NCBI GenBank assembly: GCA_963691655.1
Contig: OY829329.1
Span: forward strand, 65,714,852-65,778,851
Length of the DNA stretch: 64,000 nucleotides
Source: Toxonevra muliebris
Lineage: Eukaryota > Arthropoda > Insecta > Diptera > Pallopteridae
Direction: 5' to 3'
Below are positions 23,851-36,311 of this stretch, one piece after another. The notes beneath the pieces were generated by a model that saw only the letters and a list, made by a program, of their open reading frames with translations, made no database searches and was not told where the DNA came from. The first letter of the stretch is position 1; each line of letters starts with the position of its first letter. The position numbers and the translations under genes are program-made.

Positions 23851-25960
23851 CATACTTAAGAATGAGAGAGAGAGAGAGAGACGGAGTGAGTGCTGTTTGT
23901 GTTGTTGTAAGAGTTGGCTTTGTTTATTTATTCGCTCTTTTGTACCTATACATTTACATTACAAAAAATCATAAAATTCGGTTGTTTAGCATTTCACCGA
24001 ACCGCCCCTCCTCCCCCCTCCCCCTCCCATCAGTTTAAAAGTTACATCGATTCTATGATTTAACACATATCTATAAAAGTTTCAGTTTAAAAAGTTAATA
24101 TTAAAAATAAATTAAATCAAACAGAAAATAAAATAAGACGGCAAATAAAATTACATTGAATATTTGTACAATAAAATTAATTTTATTTATTTTATAAGTG
24201 AACATTTTTGTGACAAGCAAAAGCTTAAAAGCTGCTGATCAATCTCAATTTTAGTGCTGACTTGCAACATTGAAAACGCATTCATTTGTGTGTTTGTGTC
24301 TCTGTATATATGTGTGTATTTGTGTACTACAACAGACAACAGATATAAGCAAGAGAGGTGAGGTATAAAAGCGAGGGAGCAAGAGCGCGAAAAATAATTA
24401 ACTTCATTTGTCACTTGGCAGATGCCACATGCACATGCAGCAAGCACAACACACAGACCTGCGCTTAATTAATAAATATGAAAAATAAAATGCAGCAGCA
24501 ATAACTGATGATATTTACATATAAGCGAAAAGCGAATGGGTAAGGAGAGGAGAGATAGCGAGAGAGAGAGCGAGAGAGAACGAGTTTAGGTAGATGCTGG
24601 TAGATTGGGGCCACGAGGTGAGCAGAACGTTGATGAGCTTTAACGAGTTTTTAGTACTAAAAATAATGATGGTGGCAATGAGGGTGATGGGGTGGAGAGA
24701 GCAGCCGACAGTATATTCTGATAAATAAATTAATATTGTTGGTTTTCTATTTTGTTTTGAGTTTTGTAAACAAAGAAATTAAGCTGCTCAATTTTGTTTC
24801 ACTATATTAAATTCTATCACAAAAACTGGCGAGCATATGATATCATGATGATGAAAACCATGTGCGTACAATAACAAGTCAATCATTATCTGCGACCATT
24901 TGACAAGTTTGCAACATGTTAAGCTGGGATGGTGAGAAAGCACTTGGCAACATTGAAGCTGGAAAAACGAAAGAGGTACTAGAAAAAGCGTACTAGAAGA
25001 AGCGTAAAGCTAAAGTGAGGATAAGTTAAGGGTAAAGCCAGGGTAAGGTAGTGAATCAATACTTGAAAGCTATAGGTGTCAAAAACTATACTCATGCAAA
25101 ACCAAAAACTCCCATATGCTTGAATGGTGAGTTGCCGTCAACACAAAAACTGAATCTCTCTTTCTTCTGTAAAGTCACGTCGTGCCATCTCTCTTTCCAA
25201 AAACGTGAACGTACGCACAGATTGACTGAACTTTATATGCATGAATATTGAAGTTGAAGTAGATAGTAGGATAGGAAGCAAAAAGAAGAAATCACGAGAA
25301 AGAAGTGATTGGTGTTCGTGGTTTTCGACACTACTGATTGTGTTAGGTGGTGATATTCACCCTTCTTCCCACGCTAACACATTTCAGTTTGGTCACTTTG
25401 AAAATTTCGCACTATTTTTTCATTCACAGCTCTACAATTTCTACAGTTACTGCTTGCTGCATGTATCATGTCTACTGTAGATGACATTAAAAGCTGAGAT
25501 TGGTGTGGTGTTGGTGAATGTTTCGATGAAAGCAATAGTAGTTATACACACTAAAGCTTCAGTGTTTCATTGTTATGTATGTATGTGTGTGTGTGTGTGT
25601 GTCTGTGTGTATATACGCAGTGCGATTGATCCGACATGTGCTAAATGAAGAATGATGGACTGAATTGTTTCTGTCCAAATGAGCCATTCATCACTATACA
25701 CATATGTGTATACACTTACTCACACACACACACACTCAAAAATATTGTTTGTGTATGTAAGTATTTTGTGATTCTGTTGTTGCGATAACGAAACGTGTTA
25801 TTTAGCGTATTAATTGCAAAAATACATACATATATACATATATGAATAAGCAAAAAAATATATATTTATAAATTAATCTAGATTTAATAGCTTAGTTGTT
25901 TGTATTGTAGAAAACATTATGATTTAATTTAAATTCAAGTTATATTTGTGGTTTCTTTCA
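23851..25960. repeat. Non-coding interval with GA, GT and CA tracts
   Basis: (GA)n at 23866-23880, a C-rich patch at 24003-24030, (GAGA) clusters at 24545-24580, (GT)n at 25584-25606 and (CA)n at 25721-25737. Short frames have no recognisable domain. Confidence 0.6.
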
Positions 25961-26029
25961 ATTAATGAAATTTATTGAAATTTCTGGGTATTTTGTACAA
26001 TAATCTAAAATTAAGTAAAAGGGAAGGAT

Positions 26030-28640
26030 CAGCCCAAAATGGGACCTTAGGAAACACAAAGAAAAATTCTCTCGTGGCATATTTTTTTGCTTGGGTTTTT
26101 TCAATACTAAAAAAAATTATTTCTTGTGGCGCATTTTTAGGCTTGGCTTTTTTAGTACTAAAAAAAATTATTTCCCGTGGCATATTTTTAGGCTTGAGGT
26201 TTTTCAATACTGCAAGAAATTATTTTTTCGTAGCATATTTTTAGGCTTGCTTTTTCAATACTAAAAAAAAAATTATTTATCGTGGCGTATTTTTAGGCTT
26301 GGCTTTATCAATACAAAAAAATTATTTCTCGTGGCATATTTTTAGGGTTAAGTGTATATTTTAATTATTTGAGCTTTGGTTGATGTTAATTCACGCCCCT
26401 CAGCGTAACGGTGGATCTTGTGAAATTTGGGAAATACTTCCCAGTAAAAATGTTAGTTATCACATCAAAAATCAGTCTCGACATTGTTGTTAATTTTTTT
26501 TTCAGTTTTTATCAGCTTGTTCAGAAAATTGGCTACCAGCACGTTGCTCAGGTGATCAGGGGTTATCAAAGCATTGAAAATAAAAGTAAGAATTGATTGA
26601 AAATAGCAACCTTTGTGTCTTTTTGATGCACATTGTTTCGAAAATGATTAAATTTTTTGAGGAAATAGATTTCAATACTTTTTCTCATAACTCTTCAATG
26701 TGGGAATTAAAAAAACTGAACGAATTTCATTCCAACTACATATTAAAAATTCGTAGGCACTCAAACAAAAAAAAAAAAACTTTAAATTTATACGAAAATA
26801 TATGTAGATTTATGTCACTATGGTTGAAATGAAGCAATATTATTTTCTGTTACTGGCCACGGCTGCTATATCAATGACAATGTCATATTGTACAAATTCA
26901 TACGCAAAAACACATACACACATACACTCATATAAACATATATATACAATACAAAAAACGATGAATGGTTGACAACCATCGGTTATTGTGTTGCTGGTGT
27001 AAAATTTGTACATAGTTCTTATGTATTGCTGTTGGCGTTGATGAAGGTTTATGATGCATTGTCACCTGTGCGTTTCAGAAAGGACACAATTTCACAGTAT
27101 CAACTACAAAAGCCATTCATAAAACAAAACAACGCAACGCAACGCGTATCGCAACAACAACAATAGCGAATGCGAACAAGCGAACGCGCGAACTTATAAC
27201 AATTGAGTAAATGTGTTGACAGTATTTGATCCACTAGCAACTGAAAACAAAAGCGCGCATACACACACACACACACACACACTCGCGCACAATTGCTGGA
27301 CATTCTGCATACAAGTAATCCTTAACAAACGATTGAAGGAATCATGTACAGCTTGCATAGGTGCAGCAGTAGCAGCGGAGTATGGTTGAAATTGCATACA
27401 ATATCTATTAATGAGATTATTTGTTACAGGTGCAATAACACCTAGAAACGTCCGAATCGACATTGTCTCGAATGTGTTCGTTGTTCGTGCTATTATGCGC
27501 ATAATCATGCGAGTAATATGATGGAGGATGTGTGACTGAAGGAATGAATGAATGAATGGTTGCACGTTGAATATGTTGGATACGATGGATAGCATTGAAC
27601 GAGCAATATGCATTGGATCATGCGTGTAATTGACATGTTGGATCATTTTCGTTTTTGTTTTTTCTCTTTCTTTTTCTTTGGCATGAATAAAAATAATGAG
27701 TTTACTTACAACCAGATTTTGGCATACATGTAGTTCTATTATTCAATATCAATTGATTTTCATTGCATATTTCTGGGGCTTACAAAACTAATCATTCTAA
27801 TTTCGGTAAAGATTGAAACCCAAAACCGATACACTCATATGCTACTTATATATTTATTCTAGCGTATTTTTATGTTTTTATAAAAAAGCTATGAGCACAA
27901 ATGAGCACAATTTCAATTGAAATGATATTAATTTTCATAATTTTTATGGCTCCATATTTTTGCGACTTAGTAAGGCATCATTCTAGTTCAATTTGTTTTG
28001 TAAACCTATGTGAAATGATTGGAAATTTGAAAGCTCTATCCTCTATTTTTTTCAGTTTTTCTGGTTGCTTATGATTAGCGCTTACAGAATAGTAATTCCA
28101 ATTTGAGTTAGCTCATAAGGATTTGAACCTCGCAGCCGCTCACTTCGTTTCAAATTTTTTCCAACATTGTTAAATGAAATGATGTCAGTTTTCTCTAACT
28201 TTCTAGTTGAATATTTTTAGAACTAAAGAACTAATGATTTTAATTCAAGTTAATTCGTAAAGTTAAGGAAACTTGAAAGTTAAAACCGTTATCCTCATAT
28301 TAAATACTTATTCTTTCAGATTTTTGTGTTTCTGATGTGATAACAATCATTTTCACTGGAGAAATATTTTATAAATTTCACAAGATCCACCGTCACATGA
28401 ATTAACTTTCACAAAAGCTTAAATAAATAAAATATATATCTAAGCCTAAAAATATGCCACGAAAAATAATTTTTTGTGGTCTTGAAAGAACCAAAGCCTA
28501 AAAATATGCTACGAAAAATAATCTTTAGTGCTATTGAAAAAAAAAAACAAAGCCTGAAAGTATGCCATGAAAAATTATATTTTTAGTAGTTAGCTTAAAA
28601 ATATTCCACGTGAAATAATTTGTGGTGATATTGATAAAAT
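26030..28640. repeat. 2.6-kb inverted-repeat structure with 51-bp tandem arms
   Basis: The left arm (26060-26350) has six tandem units of about 51 bp with the core 'gtggcatatttttaggcttg'. The right arm (28436-28640) has about four inverted units ('aagcctaaaaatatgccacg'). Just inside, 'acggtggatcttgtgaaatt' (26410) is matched inverted by 'aatttcacaagatccaccgt' (about 28374). Arms plus spacer resemble a fold-back or large MITE-like element. A third related piece lies near 29110-29160. Confidence 0.6.
27194..27646 (-). CDS. Unrecognised 150-codon open frame
   Basis: I do not recognise this frame. It begins MIQHVNYTHDPMHIARSMLS and is rich in Ile, His, Met, Arg and Thr, with a methionine-rich central part (TRMIMRIIARTTNTFETMS). 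The last third runs through a (GT)n tract and reads as CVCVCVC, so the real end, if any, lies before that. It sits in the spacer of the inverted-repeat structure. Local GC is somewhat higher than around it. It could be an old transposon-derived or spurious frame; no splice or transcript evidence is visible. Confidence 0.15.
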   Translation of the reverse strand: MIQHVNYTHDPMHIARSMLSIVSNIFNVQPFIHSFLQSHILHHITRMIMRIIARTTNTFETMSIRTFLGVIAPVTNNLINRYCMQFQPYSAATAAPMQAVHDSFNRLLRITCMQNVQQLCASVCVCVCVCALLFSVASGSNTVNTFTQLL

Positions 28641-29457
28641 TATGGACACAGTTGCTTTTGTTAGTACTTTGCCCATAAATTACACGAATAAATAGCACCA
28701 AAGGTAAATTTTGTTTTTTTATTTTTCTTAAAAATAATAAATATAATCATAGATTTCCACATTCATTGAATAAAATTACTAAATTTATGTCGTTCAATAT
28801 TTCTTATGTGAACAAATTTCATTTATTTAAAAAAAAATATTAGAAAAAATAAGATATGTGGAATAGCGCGAATTACGGCATACGTGCCCATTTTGTGCAA
28901 TAATGCTGTAACGCGATTGTGGGTGAGTCTCGTCCCGTTACGTAGCTTTGTATATATTTCGTTTCGGCTATTTTAAATAAATTTACTGTTTCCATATTTG
29001 TATTGGTAAAGATTTACCTAGTGCATATCCTAAACACCTCTTTAAGTAGTTGCATTAATACTGTATACCCGGTTCGTTACGTAACTGCATGTCTATTTGA
29101 TTTGGACTAAATTTTTGATGAGATAACATCTTACCTGGAGAGTATTTCACAAATTTCCCGGCCACTCTTTCCATGTAATGCTTTCCATGCCGCATACTCT
29201 TTTCGTTTTCTTCTCTGCAAACAGTTTTATTTTCCAAACCACTTTAATATTTGACTTCAAGCCCAAAAGTATGCAACACATAATTTGTATATCAAAAATG
29301 ATTGTGGAATATATCCATGTACATATCAATGGAATATATCAAAAATTGTTTTTATTTATTGCATTATTTTATTATATAGTTTATTTCAGTTCATAGATTA
29401 TTCTTTCCTAATTGGAATTACAAAGTAATATCAACATTAAGCGATATATGTAGACGT
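28641..29457. repeat. Interval sharing repeats with 34.0 kb
   Basis: The stretch at 29255-29380 ('aaaagtatgcaacacataat', 'ggaatatatccatgta') is matched in inverted orientation at 34010-34110. The two are copies of one dispersed repeat. No gene is supported. Confidence 0.45.
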
Positions 29458-29981
29458 CAGAGCTGGGTAAATTTAATTACATTACAATCCCAATTCTAAT
29501 TACAAGGAATTGTAATTGGTACTTTAATGGTTTCAATTCCTTGGTAATGGAATTGATAAAAGTTTCAATTCCATTACAAAGAATTGCAATCGGTTATTAA
29601 AATTTTTAAATTCCTAGGTAATGAAATTGGAAAAATTTTCGATTCCATTACAGGAAATTGTATTTTGTAATTAAAAATATATCAATTCCTGAAAATGTAA
29701 TTGAAATGAAAGGAATTTATTATTTAAGTGCAATCAGTTACTTTCTTGGAATTAAATTAAGTAATTGATTTTAGTTCAACTCCAAACAACCAAAAAAAAA
29801 AAATTTCTTAAAATATTGTGAAATGCTTAAAATATTGTGAAATAAGCCGTTACGAGAAAAGTGACCCGCATTTTATATTGATTCGCTCGTAACGGCTTAT
29901 TAGAAGTACCAATTACAATTCCTTGTAATTGGAATGGAGATGGTATTTAATTCCTAAAGGAATCATTACTACCCAACTCTG
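29458..29981. mobile_element. hAT-type MITE
   Basis: The left end reads CAGAGCTGGGTAAATT and the right end, reverse complemented, CAGAGTTGGGTAGTAATG. Each arm carries 'aattacaaggaattgtaatt'-type AT-rich fold-backs and the ends face each other. Flanking octamers GTAGACGT and ATGGATGT agree at 5 of 8 positions, the rest being transitions, as for an aged 8-bp duplication. It is 524 bp with no coding capacity. Confidence 0.65.
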
Positions 29982-32735
29982 ATGGATGTGCAAAAAGCGA
30001 GAAAATGCGTTGAAAAGAGAAAATGAAATATGAAAAAAACACATGGCTTCACTTTTTGGAACATAAAAACAAAGACTTTTATAATGAAGTAAACAACTAT
30101 ACGTAAAGTATGTTATCTATCACATCATGTGACGAGTGCAGAAGGGACCCATTCAGTTTTTTGTTACATATTTTTAGGGCTTAAAAATTAATTAATTTGA
30201 CTTACGTGGATACAGAATGATTCAGCCATACCAAAACAACTTCTTTCAAATGTATACAAAACCCTAACAAATTTTGTAAACAAAATTTATTATTGAAATA
30301 AACAAAATTTTGTTTTGTTTTTTTTTTTTTTGTTGCGATTTTTATATAATTGGAATTTTGCTCCATTTAGTTTGCATTTTAACGAAATTTAATCAACAAA
30401 AAAAAGTATATAATTATTACTTGTTTTTATACAAGTACTACATCGGTACTTGAAAATGTTAGTTAACCCTCTCCACTTTAGTCCTTCTCCCCTCCTCACA
30501 CAAATGTCAACACATCAAATTTGCGTGACAAATTCACATTTTAAGTTTAAATGAAAACACATTTCCTAAATGAAATATCAACGGCTTTTCTTTAATAAAA
30601 CTAAAAAAAAACACCTTCAAAACTCATGTCTGGTATGCATGATGTATGTCTGTCATAATGAATGACACTGAAATATCTCTCAAAATGACGGAAACTATTC
30701 ATATTTCATTTGCATAATTTCACCTGACGGCTAAATGGCTAAAAATAGAGACACATACACATTGAAAATTAGGTCATTATCCTTAAAATATGTTGGGTAG
30801 ACATGAGTAGAAATAGAGTAGGTATCTGTACATATTTATGTGTGTATTAACCTAAATTTCAAAAATTGACTTTATAACCTTTCAGTACGCGTATGGGCAC
30901 GTATGGTTTGTAGGCTTTTGTGGTGCTAAAAGTGACTGACTGAGTAAATGTATGACGAGCGCGTTTAATTTATACATACTACATTTTTTTTTGTTTTTTT
31001 TTTTTTTGTGACACATTGTCATTGTGCAGACACGCATGACCTGGTAACGTGCTCGCGCCCTCTATAAGCGACAAGTAGCTCTTTGGAGCACACACACATA
31101 CATACACACTCACTCATATCCTTGTATGTAATTAATTTACTGTATGTACATGTCCTCATTTTTATACTTTTTAGTTAAATATAGTTTGTTATTGCATAAT
31201 TTAAAATTTTTTTTATGCTTTTTTTTTTTTTTTTTTGTAGTTAGTTATAGTTACCAGCAAACTTTGAACTGAAGTTGAAGTTGGTGTCTATGAAACTGAC
31301 CTTAATTACCGGCCTCTTTTACATACTAACAATAAATGTAATTCGCATTATTCAAAGCATAAAATTGTGGCGTAGTCATCATATACATATTGGGTGTGGT
31401 TCTCGTATTAGGAGTCGCAATTTATTCGCCTATGCATGTGTATGTGCATGTGTATCAACTCTGTATGTCCTGTGCAAATAATGAGCGCACTTTATGTCTG
31501 TGTGTGTGTACTCATTTAAGTCCCACGAGTGTGTGGTATATAGAGCTGTGTGAGTGTATGTCAGTGTTTGTGTGTGTGTGTGAATGTGTCCGACTCAATG
31601 CAGCTGTGTGGTCGTCGAGTAGGTGTCAAACAAATTTTCTCATTTATGGTTGGTTTGAAAAAAAAAAGTGTTTTAGCATAATTAAAATTAGGCCCTTTCT
31701 CTGTGCTAAGTCGCCTCGCCAACTCTTTACTTTCTCTCTAACTCTTGACATCCTCTCTCTAACGGTTTTCATCCTCTTTAATTTTTATTCACCTCTCTAA
31801 TTGTTTTCCTACTGTTTTAACTCTTTCCCTCTTCTCAAACTCTTTTCACCTCTTTTTTCTTCTACTCTTTCTCTCTCTCTCTCTCTCCCTCAATGTGTTT
31901 GTGTGCTTTGTGTCATCCTTCTGTTATGTCATTTAATGAGATTTTAGGCTTTGTGGGTGTTACTCTCTGCGTGCATGTGTGTGTGTGTGTGTGTGTGCAT
32001 GTTCATGTGTTGTGGTTGAACTAGGTTTCTTCGCACTAATGTTAATTACTCTTTGGTTTTTTCAGAGTGTCGGTTTTATTGTTGTTGTTTTTGTTGTTGT
32101 TGTTGTTACTATTTCATTTGTCACATGATTCCCTATTTTTGGCATTAACTTTATCCATTGTTGTTGTAATTCTCAGCAGTTTTACGGCACTTGTTGTTTT
32201 AGTTGTATTTAATTTTCTATATGTAAGAAGTTGGTTGCACTTGAAATAGTATAACTTTTAGAAAAGATTGGGAGTGAAATTTTTATATACCTTTTGATTT
32301 GATGTGAAAGTTTTTACATCAATTTTTTTCATTATTTTTAATATTGTTTTCTTTTCCTGTAATCTAATTTCGTATACTTTTTCCATATCATTTTATGTCT
32401 AATTTTACTCCGTACCTATCAATTTCAGTTTACCAACTCTGAATTACTTTAGTTTTGTCATACATTATTACTGTCAGTAAAAACACAGACCTGCATCATT
32501 TCAAATGAATAATAAAAAACTAAAATGAGTCGCTTCTGCACTCGTCACATGATGTGATAACATAATTTACGTATTGTTGTTTACTTCATTATAAAAGTTT
32601 TCGTTTTTATATTCCAAAAAGTGCAAAGTCCATATGTTTTTCTTTTAATTTTTCATATTCTATTTCGAACGCACTTTTTTCGCTTTTTGCACGTGTACAT
32701 CGCCTAATGTTGATATTATTTTATAATTATATCTA
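29982..32735. repeat. Non-coding interval with GT, CT and T tracts
   Basis: T runs at 30319-30331, 30986-31005 and 31219-31237, (GT)-rich stretches at 31560-31590 and 31976-31997, (CT)n at 31869-31887, and a (GTT)n run at 32080-32107. Long frames such as 31390-31800 (+) are translations of these. No gene is seen. Confidence 0.6.
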
Positions 32736-33960
32736 GCTGACCCGGGAGACGTTGTTCTGCCCTTTCTACGAAGAATCGGGAAAATTTAAGTTTATTTCAA
32801 TGAAGAACAATGAAGTTTCTTGGTGTTTAAAATTGAAACTTCAAGGACGTATATTGAATTTGGCAAATATTCTAGTTTTAAAAATGAGGCATCAAAATCG
32901 ACATTTTTAAATCTAAGGGTCTTAAGATATTTCATAAAGTAGTAGAAATAATAGTAGAAAAAGGAATGGAAAAAGTAGTTGAAAATAGCAGCAAAAAAGT
33001 AGAAGGAACTAGTAGTAGAAAAGGTAGTAGGAAAAAGAATAGAAAATAATATTACAAATTGTTGCAAAGAAGTAGTAAAAGGTAGAAGAAAAAGTAGTAA
33101 AAATATAGTTAAACATAGTAGTACAAAAATAGTGAAAATGAAAGAGTGGTAGAAATAATAGTAAAAAATAGTAGTAAAAAAACTGTAAAAAAGTAGTAAA
33201 AAATAGTAGTGAAATATAGTAGAAAAGAGGAGTCGAAAATAAGAAAAAATGTATTAAAAAAGTAGTAGAAAAAAAGTACTAAAATAGTAGTAGAAAATAT
33301 TAGTTGAAAAAGTAGTAGAAAATACGAAAAATTTGCAGAAAAAAGAAGTTTAAAAGCATTAGAAAATAGTACTAGAAATAGTAGTAGAATTAGTAGTAGA
33401 AATAGTAGTAGAAAATAAAAGTGAAGCATGGTGCCATACCCACTAAACCAACAAACTGAAAGATTTTAATTTTAGTACCGTACCAAAAATTTGCAGAAAA
33501 AAAAAGTTTAAAGTGGTAGGAAATAGTAGTAGAAATAGTAGTAGAAATAGTAGTACAAAATAAAAGTGAAGCATGGTGCCACGTCCACTAATCCAACAAA
33601 CTAAAAGAATTTAAATTTTAGTACCGTACCATAAATGGCTCTTAAGATATCTCATAATGGGGGTTCAGGTTATATGGAAGGTGCCACACCCCCTTTGTCA
33701 ATCCGTCCTATATTTTTGTTGTAGCATGGCATTGTCAATTCTCGTTAATGTACCAGATTTCTGTACTGTGCTATAAATGGCCCTTGAGATAAACTCAAAA
33801 AACTATTAGGATTGTATGGGAGGTGCCACGCCCACTTTCCTAAAAGCCATTATGAATAACTATGTTTCATCCTCCCATCTAAGAAAATATATTCTGGAAA
33901 TATGACTTCAATCGGACAAGTCGTTCAGAAGTTACGATTTTGTATATAAAGATTAAGAAA
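32736..33960 (+). repeat. Tandem-rich dispersed element with (AGTAGTAGAAA)n core
   Basis: It opens with 'tagctgacccgggagacgtt', a motif I associate with a widespread insect repeat (from memory, unsure). A degenerate AGTAGTAGAAA region follows (32935-33420), then a 158-bp tandem duplication (units at about 33330 and 33488, each with 'gtgaagcatggtgcca'), then 'ggaggtgccacgcccactt' near 33810. It ends near 33955 with a sequence like a LINE or SINE tail. No coding frame is recognisable. Confidence 0.5.
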
Positions 33961-34009
33961 GAATAAACTATAAACTAAATTAAACTTTACAGTAAAAAAA
34001 ATAATAAAA

Positions 34010-34400
34010 AAAAACAACTTTGGTATATTCCACTAGTTCCGTTGATATGTAAATATACTCCACAACCATTTTTAATATATATATTATGTGTTGCATACTT
34101 TTGAGCTTATTGTGTCCTATTTTTAATATTAAAAATTCAGCTTTCTCAATCTGTTTATACCAATAATAAGACTGCATACTTTCGGGGTGCAATTCTCCAC
34201 CTAGCGGTAAGAAAACTTAACATAACCGGCTCTATATTTACAAACAAAATAATAAATGTGTGGTATACTTTTAGGGTCCTATTTTTAAAATTAAAAACTC
34301 ACCTACATATCTTAATCAGTTTATTTTAATAACATGACAGCATACTTTCCAGATGCAACTCACCGCCCTTCACCTGGTGGTATGAAACTTTAACAACATT
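34010..34400. repeat. Repeated ~100-bp units ending in CACC..GGTGGTA
   Basis: Two adjacent units (34110-34210, 34260-34390) share 'aattaaaaa', 'cagtttat', 'gcatactttc' and 'caccgcccttcacctgg'. A third lies at 39595-39690. The first part (34010-34110) is the inverted copy of 29255-29380. Confidence 0.5.
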
Positions 34401-34619
34401 TATTTATTTATTCATGCACACACTTATAAACTCATGCATACTATGAAACCTCATACGTCACCGACATGACATTTGGTGTTAATTTCTGTCAATTCACTCC
34501 ACTATTTATTTTCCTTCAGCCCCGAGTAAGTGTGATTTCCTATGGAATTTGGGAAACCATAAGGAGAGAGAGCGCAGATCGTGCGATTTTATCTTTCTCC
34601 ACCTAATCTCAACGGAAAA

Positions 34620-34705
34620 GTGTAAAAACGAATTCACCGATCGAGTGCCGCACTCTCTTTTCGTTTATTATATGAAGTTTTTCGTTTTCTTAAATTGATC
34701 CGTAA
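34620..34705 (+). repeat. Dispersed GAGA-rich repeat, copy B
   Basis: 'gagtgccgcactctcttttc', then 'tatatgaagt' and 'tcttaaattga', matches copies at 16120-16210 and 2340-2475 (inverted). Confidence 0.4.
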
Positions 34706-35790
34706 TGTGAAGTAAACGGAAAAATAATCGCAATTTGGGTTTATATAAATTTCAAAATTACAGAAGTAAAAAAAAAAATTAAAGTGTTTAAAGAATTTAT
34801 AATTTAAATTCATTTGAAAATGGTAATCAGCAAATGCGTAGGTACATAAATAGTTTGTAAGAGTTTGTGTGTTCTTCTGCCTAAACTGCAATTAGAAACA
34901 CAGATGTCTATTGAACGAGAAGGCAGCTGTGTTAAATACTAAACAACAAAACGAAACTAGAAGCAATTGAAATTATTAACGAATGGAAGAAGAGAATATA
35001 CAAAACAGAAAACTCAAGTGAAATAATAAAAAAAAAATTGAAATAAAAAACAAAACCCAAAACAGAACAGAATCAAAATAGCGCTAAGGAAACCTGTTGT
35101 TATTTAATGCATTTGAAAGAAGAAGATCTCAAAGCGAGAATCAATGAGCACTGCATTAGACCGCAAAGCAGTAAATAGCTTAGGGGTTAGCAAAGAGATA
35201 ATAATAACAAAAACGAAAAAAAAAACGTTAAGATAAATATGTTAGCTGTTGGCTGCAGAAGAAGGAAGGCTTCATTTTTTGTATTGTATATTTTCATGCT
35301 TACTCACATATGACGTTAGTTGGTTGCTTCGGTTCAGTTTGGTTTGTTTTGCTTTGGTTTTTGAGATACACATACTTTGTGGTAATAAAAATAATAATAA
35401 TAATAAAAAAAAAACAAAACTATAAAAAGAAATACTAAATATGTACATCAGAATTGCTGGGAAATGTTATTTGTTACTGGTTGTTATTGTGATGTGCAGC
35501 CGCGCATAACGTACAAAAAAATAAAAAAATTGATAAAAATAAAACAACAACGGTCAAAGAAAATTAAAAGTCATTCAAGTTATGTTTCAGCATTTCAATA
35601 TCAAAGATACACACACACACACAAACACATAAGAATTTAACTTTTGAACTTAATTATGTGTTGAACTTCAAGTTTCAATGTTGTAGCACAGATTTTGGTA
35701 TAGTTATAGGAGCTGAATTATTCCCACGAAAACTTTTTAAACAAATTTATTTTAATCTATATATTAATATGCTAAGAAAAAAATTTTTGT
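34706..35790. other. A-rich non-coding interval
   Basis: AT-rich with AAT/ATA microsatellites (35385-35415) and a (CA)n tract at 35609-35622. No gene is seen. Confidence 0.5.
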
Positions 35791-36311
35791 TCCTTTTTTT
35801 AATAATATTAACCTTAACATATTCACAATTAAATTTATATCGTTGGAAAGGTAAAGTGGTGAATATAAGTTTCTTTCGAATCTGTTGACGTTAACGCAGG
35901 TAAAAATAGGTTAGAAGTCGCGTGTGTATACCACAACAACACTAACAGTAAAGATGCTTTTTCATTTAACATTCAGAATTATTTAACATTACAGAATCAT
36001 TTTTCAGTACAGAATCGTTTAACAGTACATATTTGTTTAACAGTAGAGAAGTTTTTTCATTTAACATTCAGAATTGTTTAACAGTACAGAATTGTTTAAC
36101 ATTACATTATCGTTTAACATTAGAGAAGTTTTTTCATTTAACATTCAGAATCGTTTAACAGTACAGAATTGTTTAACAGTACAGAATTGTTTAACAGTAC
36201 AGTATCGTTTAACATTAGAGAAGTTTTTTCATTTAACATTTAGAATAATTTAAAAGTACAGAATTGTTTAACAGTACAGAAGTTTTTCGACTAATATTCA
36301 GAATCGTTTAA

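Noticed and set aside
31390..31800. 136-codon frame with CVCVC repeats
   Set aside because: It translates (GT)n microsatellite sequence.
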